A stretch of 64,000 nucleotides of DNA, taken from NCBI RefSeq assembly GCF_900116645.1, contig NZ_FPBO01000006.1, positions 62,001 through 126,000 on the forward strand, given 5' to 3'. The translations under genes and the position numbers were made by a program. Origin of the DNA: Pseudoduganella namucuonensis (GTDB lineage Bacteria > Pseudomonadota > Gammaproteobacteria > Burkholderiales > Burkholderiaceae_D). Shown piece by piece: positions 58,083-64,000 of the stretch. How positions within the stretch are numbered: position 1 is the stretch's first letter; each line of letters opens with the position of its first letter. Under the pieces are notes generated by a model. It saw nothing but the letters and a program-made list of their open reading frames with translations, searched no databases and was not told the origin of the DNA.

Positions 58083-59773
58083 CCCGTATCGCCACCCGTC
58101 CCTGCCCGTTCCGCACCTCGGAGCTGCTGCGCCAGGGCGGCATCCACCCCGTGCTGGCCCGCCTGTTCGCCGCGCGCGGCCTGACCGACCCGAAGGAACT
58201 GTCGAGCGAACTGGCGTCGCTGATCGCCCCATCGGGCCTGCTGCACATCGACGCGGCGGCCGTGTTCCTGGCCGACTCCATCGCCGCGCAAAAACGCATG
58301 GTGATCGTGGCCGACTACGACTGCGACGGCGCCACCGCCTGCGCCACCGCCATGCGCGGCCTGCGGGCGATGGGCGCCAATGTCGACTTCATCGTCCCCA
58401 ACCGCTTCGAGTACGGCTACGGCCTCACGCCCGAAATCGTCGAGCTGACCGCGCGTGAAAAGCAGCCGGACATCATCATCACCGTGGACAACGGCATCGC
58501 CAGCATCGAGGGCGTGGCGGAGGCCAACCGGCGCGGCATCGAAGTGGTCGTCACCGACCACCACCTGCCGGCCGACACGCTGCCGGACGCGCGCGTGATC
58601 GTCAATCCCAACCAGCCGGCCTGCGGCTTCCCCAGCAAGAACCTGGCGGGCGTGGGCGTGGTGTTCTACGTGCTGCTCGCGCTGCGCGCCGAACTGCGGC
58701 GCCGCGGCGTGTTCGACGCCGCCACCCAGCCCAAGCTGGACAGCCTGCTGGACCTGGTGGCGCTGGGCACCGTGGCCGACGTCGTCAAGCTCGACTCCAA
58801 CAACCGCATCCTGGTCGCGCAGGGCCTGAAGCGCATGCGCGCGGGCCGCATGCATCCGGGCGTGGCCGCGCTGTTCCGCGTGGCCGGCCGCCAGGCGCGC
58901 ACCGCGTCGCCGTTCGACCTGGGCTTCGCGGTGGGGCCGCGCCTGAACGCGGCCGGACGGCTGGAGGACATGTCGCTCGGCATCGAATGCCTGCTGACCG
59001 ACGACGAGGACCGCGCCTGGGCGCTGGCGCAGCAACTCAACGAAATCAACCTCAAGCGGCGCGAGATCGAGGCCGAGATGCAGGACGCGGCGCTGCTGCA
59101 CCTGGACCAGTTCGAACCGGCCAACAGCTGCACCATCGCCGTGTTCGACGAGGCCTGGCACCAGGGCGTGATCGGCATCGTCGCCTCGCGCCTGAAGGAG
59201 AAGTTCTTCCGTCCGACGATCACCTTCGCGCCGGCGGGCGACGGCTGGCTGAAAGGCTCCGGGCGCTCGATTCCCGGCTTCCACCTGCGCGACGCGCTGG
59301 ACCTGGTGTCCAAGCGCGCGCCGACGCTGATCGACAAGTTCGGCGGCCACGCCATGGCGGCGGGCCTGAGCATCCGCGCCGAGGCCTTCGACGCCTTCTG
59401 CCTGGCCTTCGAGGCGGTCGGGCGCTCATGGCTGAACGAGCAGCAGCTGGAACGGGTGATCGAGACCGACGGGCCGCTGGAGGACGAATGCTACACCACC
59501 CAGTTCATCGAGCTGATGGACGGCCAGGTATGGGGCCAGGGCTTCGCGCCGCCGCTGTTCTGCGACGAATTCCGCGTGGTCAGCCAACGGATATTAAAGG
59601 AGCGGCACCTCAAGCTGCTGCTCGAGAAAAACGGCGCACGCTACGACGCCATCTGGTTCGGCCACACCGAATCGCTGGGCGTGCGCGCCCGCGTCGCGTT
59701 CCGGCTCGACGCCAACGAATACAACGGCACCACCAAGGTCCAGCTGCTGGTCGAGCACGCCGAACCCGCCTGA
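58079..59773 (+). CDS. recJ: single-stranded-DNA-specific 5'-3' exonuclease RecJ
   Basis: The protein has 564 residues. DHH phosphoesterase motifs are present: VIVADYDCDGATACA, PDIIITVDNGIAS, VVVTDHHLPADTLPDA, LDLVALGTVADVVKLD, and the DHHA1 block GSGRSIPGFHLRDAL with FGGHAMAAGLSI. Length and motifs match RecJ, which processes DNA ends in recombination and mismatch repair. The start overlaps the RpfE-type gene stop (ATGA). Confidence 0.96.
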   Translation: MTRIATRPCPFRTSELLRQGGIHPVLARLFAARGLTDPKELSSELASLIAPSGLLHIDAAAVFLADSIAAQKRMVIVADYDCDGATACATAMRGLRAMGANVDFIVPNRFEYGYGLTPEIVELTAREKQPDIIITVDNGIASIEGVAEANRRGIEVVVTDHHLPADTLPDARVIVNPNQPACGFPSKNLAGVGVVFYVLLALRAELRRRGVFDAATQPKLDSLLDLVALGTVADVVKLDSNNRILVAQGLKRMRAGRMHPGVAALFRVAGRQARTASPFDLGFAVGPRLNAAGRLEDMSLGIECLLTDDEDRAWALAQQLNEINLKRREIEAEMQDAALLHLDQFEPANSCTIAVFDEAWHQGVIGIVASRLKEKFFRPTITFAPAGDGWLKGSGRSIPGFHLRDALDLVSKRAPTLIDKFGGHAMAAGLSIRAEAFDAFCLAFEAVGRSWLNEQQLERVIETDGPLEDECYTTQFIELMDGQVWGQGFAPPLFCDEFRVVSQRILKERHLKLLLEKNGARYDAIWFGHTESLGVRARVAFRLDANEYNGTTKVQLLVEHAEPA

Positions 59774-59788
59774 AAAATTATCAAAAAC

Positions 59789-59884
59789 ACATCGGTGTCA
59801 GGCGCGACATTCGGACGGGGACGCCGAGTCATTTGGGCCGCTACAGCCGAGGCCGTGTCCGAATGTCGCGCCTGACACCGATGT
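59789..59884. repeat. 96-bp palindromic element with perfect 28-bp arms between recJ and def
   Basis: The arms at 59789-59816 and 59857-59884 are exact inverted copies over 28 bases (outer ACATCGGTGTCAGG, inner GACATTCGGAC), separated by 40 bases. It fills the gap between two converging stops, 15 bases after recJ and 7 before def. It is unrelated in sequence to the 66-bp element but similar in kind (REP/MITE-like). It may also end transcription from both sides. Confidence 0.85.
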
Positions 59885-59891
59885 AAAAGTG

Positions 59892-60424
59892 TTAATCGTC
59901 GTCGGCGGGGTCGAGGTCGGGGAACATCACGGAGGTGAAGCCGAAGGTGCGAAAGTCGACGATGCGGCTGGGGTAGAGGATGCCGTACAGGTGGTCGACT
60001 TCGTGCTGCACCACGCGCGCGTGGAAGCCGTCGGCCACGCGCTCGATGCGCTTGCCGTATTGGTCCTGGCCTTCGTAGCGCAGCCTGGTGTAGCGCGGCA
60101 CGCTGCCACGCAGGCCAGGCACCGAGAGGCAGCCTTCGTAGCCTTCTTCCTTCTCTTCCGTCAGCGGCGTGATCACGGGGTTGATCAGCACCGTCTCGGG
60201 CACCTGCGGGGCGTCCGGGTAGCGCGTGTTTTGCTTGAAGCCGAAGATCACGATCTGCAGGTTGACGCCGATCTGCGGCGCGGCCAGGCCGGCGCCGTTG
60301 GCGGCGTGCATGGTGTCGAACATGTCGCCGATCAGCGCGTGCAGCGCCGGCTGGTCGAATTGCTGGACCGCCTCGGCCACCCGCAGCAGCCGCGGGTCGC
60401 CCATGCGCAGGATTTCACGTACCG

Positions 60425-60428
<4 letters not shown>
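59892..60428 (-). CDS. def: peptide deformylase
   Basis: The protein has 178 residues. All three deformylase motifs are present: [19 protein letters not shown] (metal Cys) and QHEVDHLYG (HExDH). It removes the N-formyl group from nascent proteins. The acidic C-terminus ([10 protein letters not shown]) is a little longer than in E. coli Def. The start overlaps the galU stop by four bases. Confidence 0.95.

Positions 60429-64000
<3,572 letters not shown>

Overview
The window is about 64 kb of GC-rich, densely coding bacterial chromosome. Gene content and order point to a betaproteobacterium of the Oxalobacteraceae (Massilia/Duganella/Telluria type): carA-carB, an RpfE-like gene overlapping recJ, zipA-ligA-galU-def in one overlapping run, and tandem LolC/E-type permeases ahead of lolD. 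This placement is inferred from content and synteny, not from a database search.

Layout. 1-7.3 kb: a truncated membrane GGDEF gene, a secreted CE2/SGNH esterase, a DJ-1/PfpI protein, a DUF2059-like lipoprotein candidate, a class III cyclase fused to TPRs, a cupin and a diacylglycerol-kinase-family protein. 7.3-13.8 kb: a czcCBA heavy-metal RND efflux operon headed by a small Cys-rich exported protein. 14-24.6 kb: a chemoreceptor, carB (with an unexpected C-terminal extra domain), carA, folA, a DUF4337 protein and a basic-amino-acid decarboxylase. 24.7-26.1 kb: a sigma-54 activator with a degenerate receiver.

26.1-34.1 kb is an accessory block on the minus strand. It is a tight seven-gene operon with three paralogous small acidic/amphipathic proteins, an HEVGH metallopeptidase-like protein, a large protein with an N-terminal Ig-like segment, a fold-type I PLP enzyme and an amidohydrolase. 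I recognise no described system here, and this is the best candidate for something new. It is followed, divergently, by a 1641-residue protein of unknown function (34.5-39.4 kb) that looks like a very large effector.

39.7-43.9 kb: a DUF1800/DUF1501 pair and a Thr-rich intradiol-dioxygenase-like lipoprotein candidate. 43.9-47.6 kb: a Cpx-like envelope-stress module. A Spy/CpxP-like gene diverges from cpxRA-like genes across two perfect GTAAA-N5-GTAAA boxes, and three of the neighbouring proteins carry collagen-like Gly-Gly-Pro tracts. 47.6-64 kb: mostly housekeeping (dcd, alpha/beta hydrolase, comEC, tatD, lolD and permeases, rpfE-like, recJ, def, galU, ligA, zipA). A lone deaminase-fold protein lies between comEC and tatD, and ligA carries an extra helix-hairpin-helix-like segment.

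Two families of short palindromic elements are present. A 66-bp element occurs twice, once inserted in frame inside czcC. A 96-bp element with perfect 28-bp arms sits between recJ and def. No rRNA or tRNA gene, CRISPR array or complete insertion sequence was seen.
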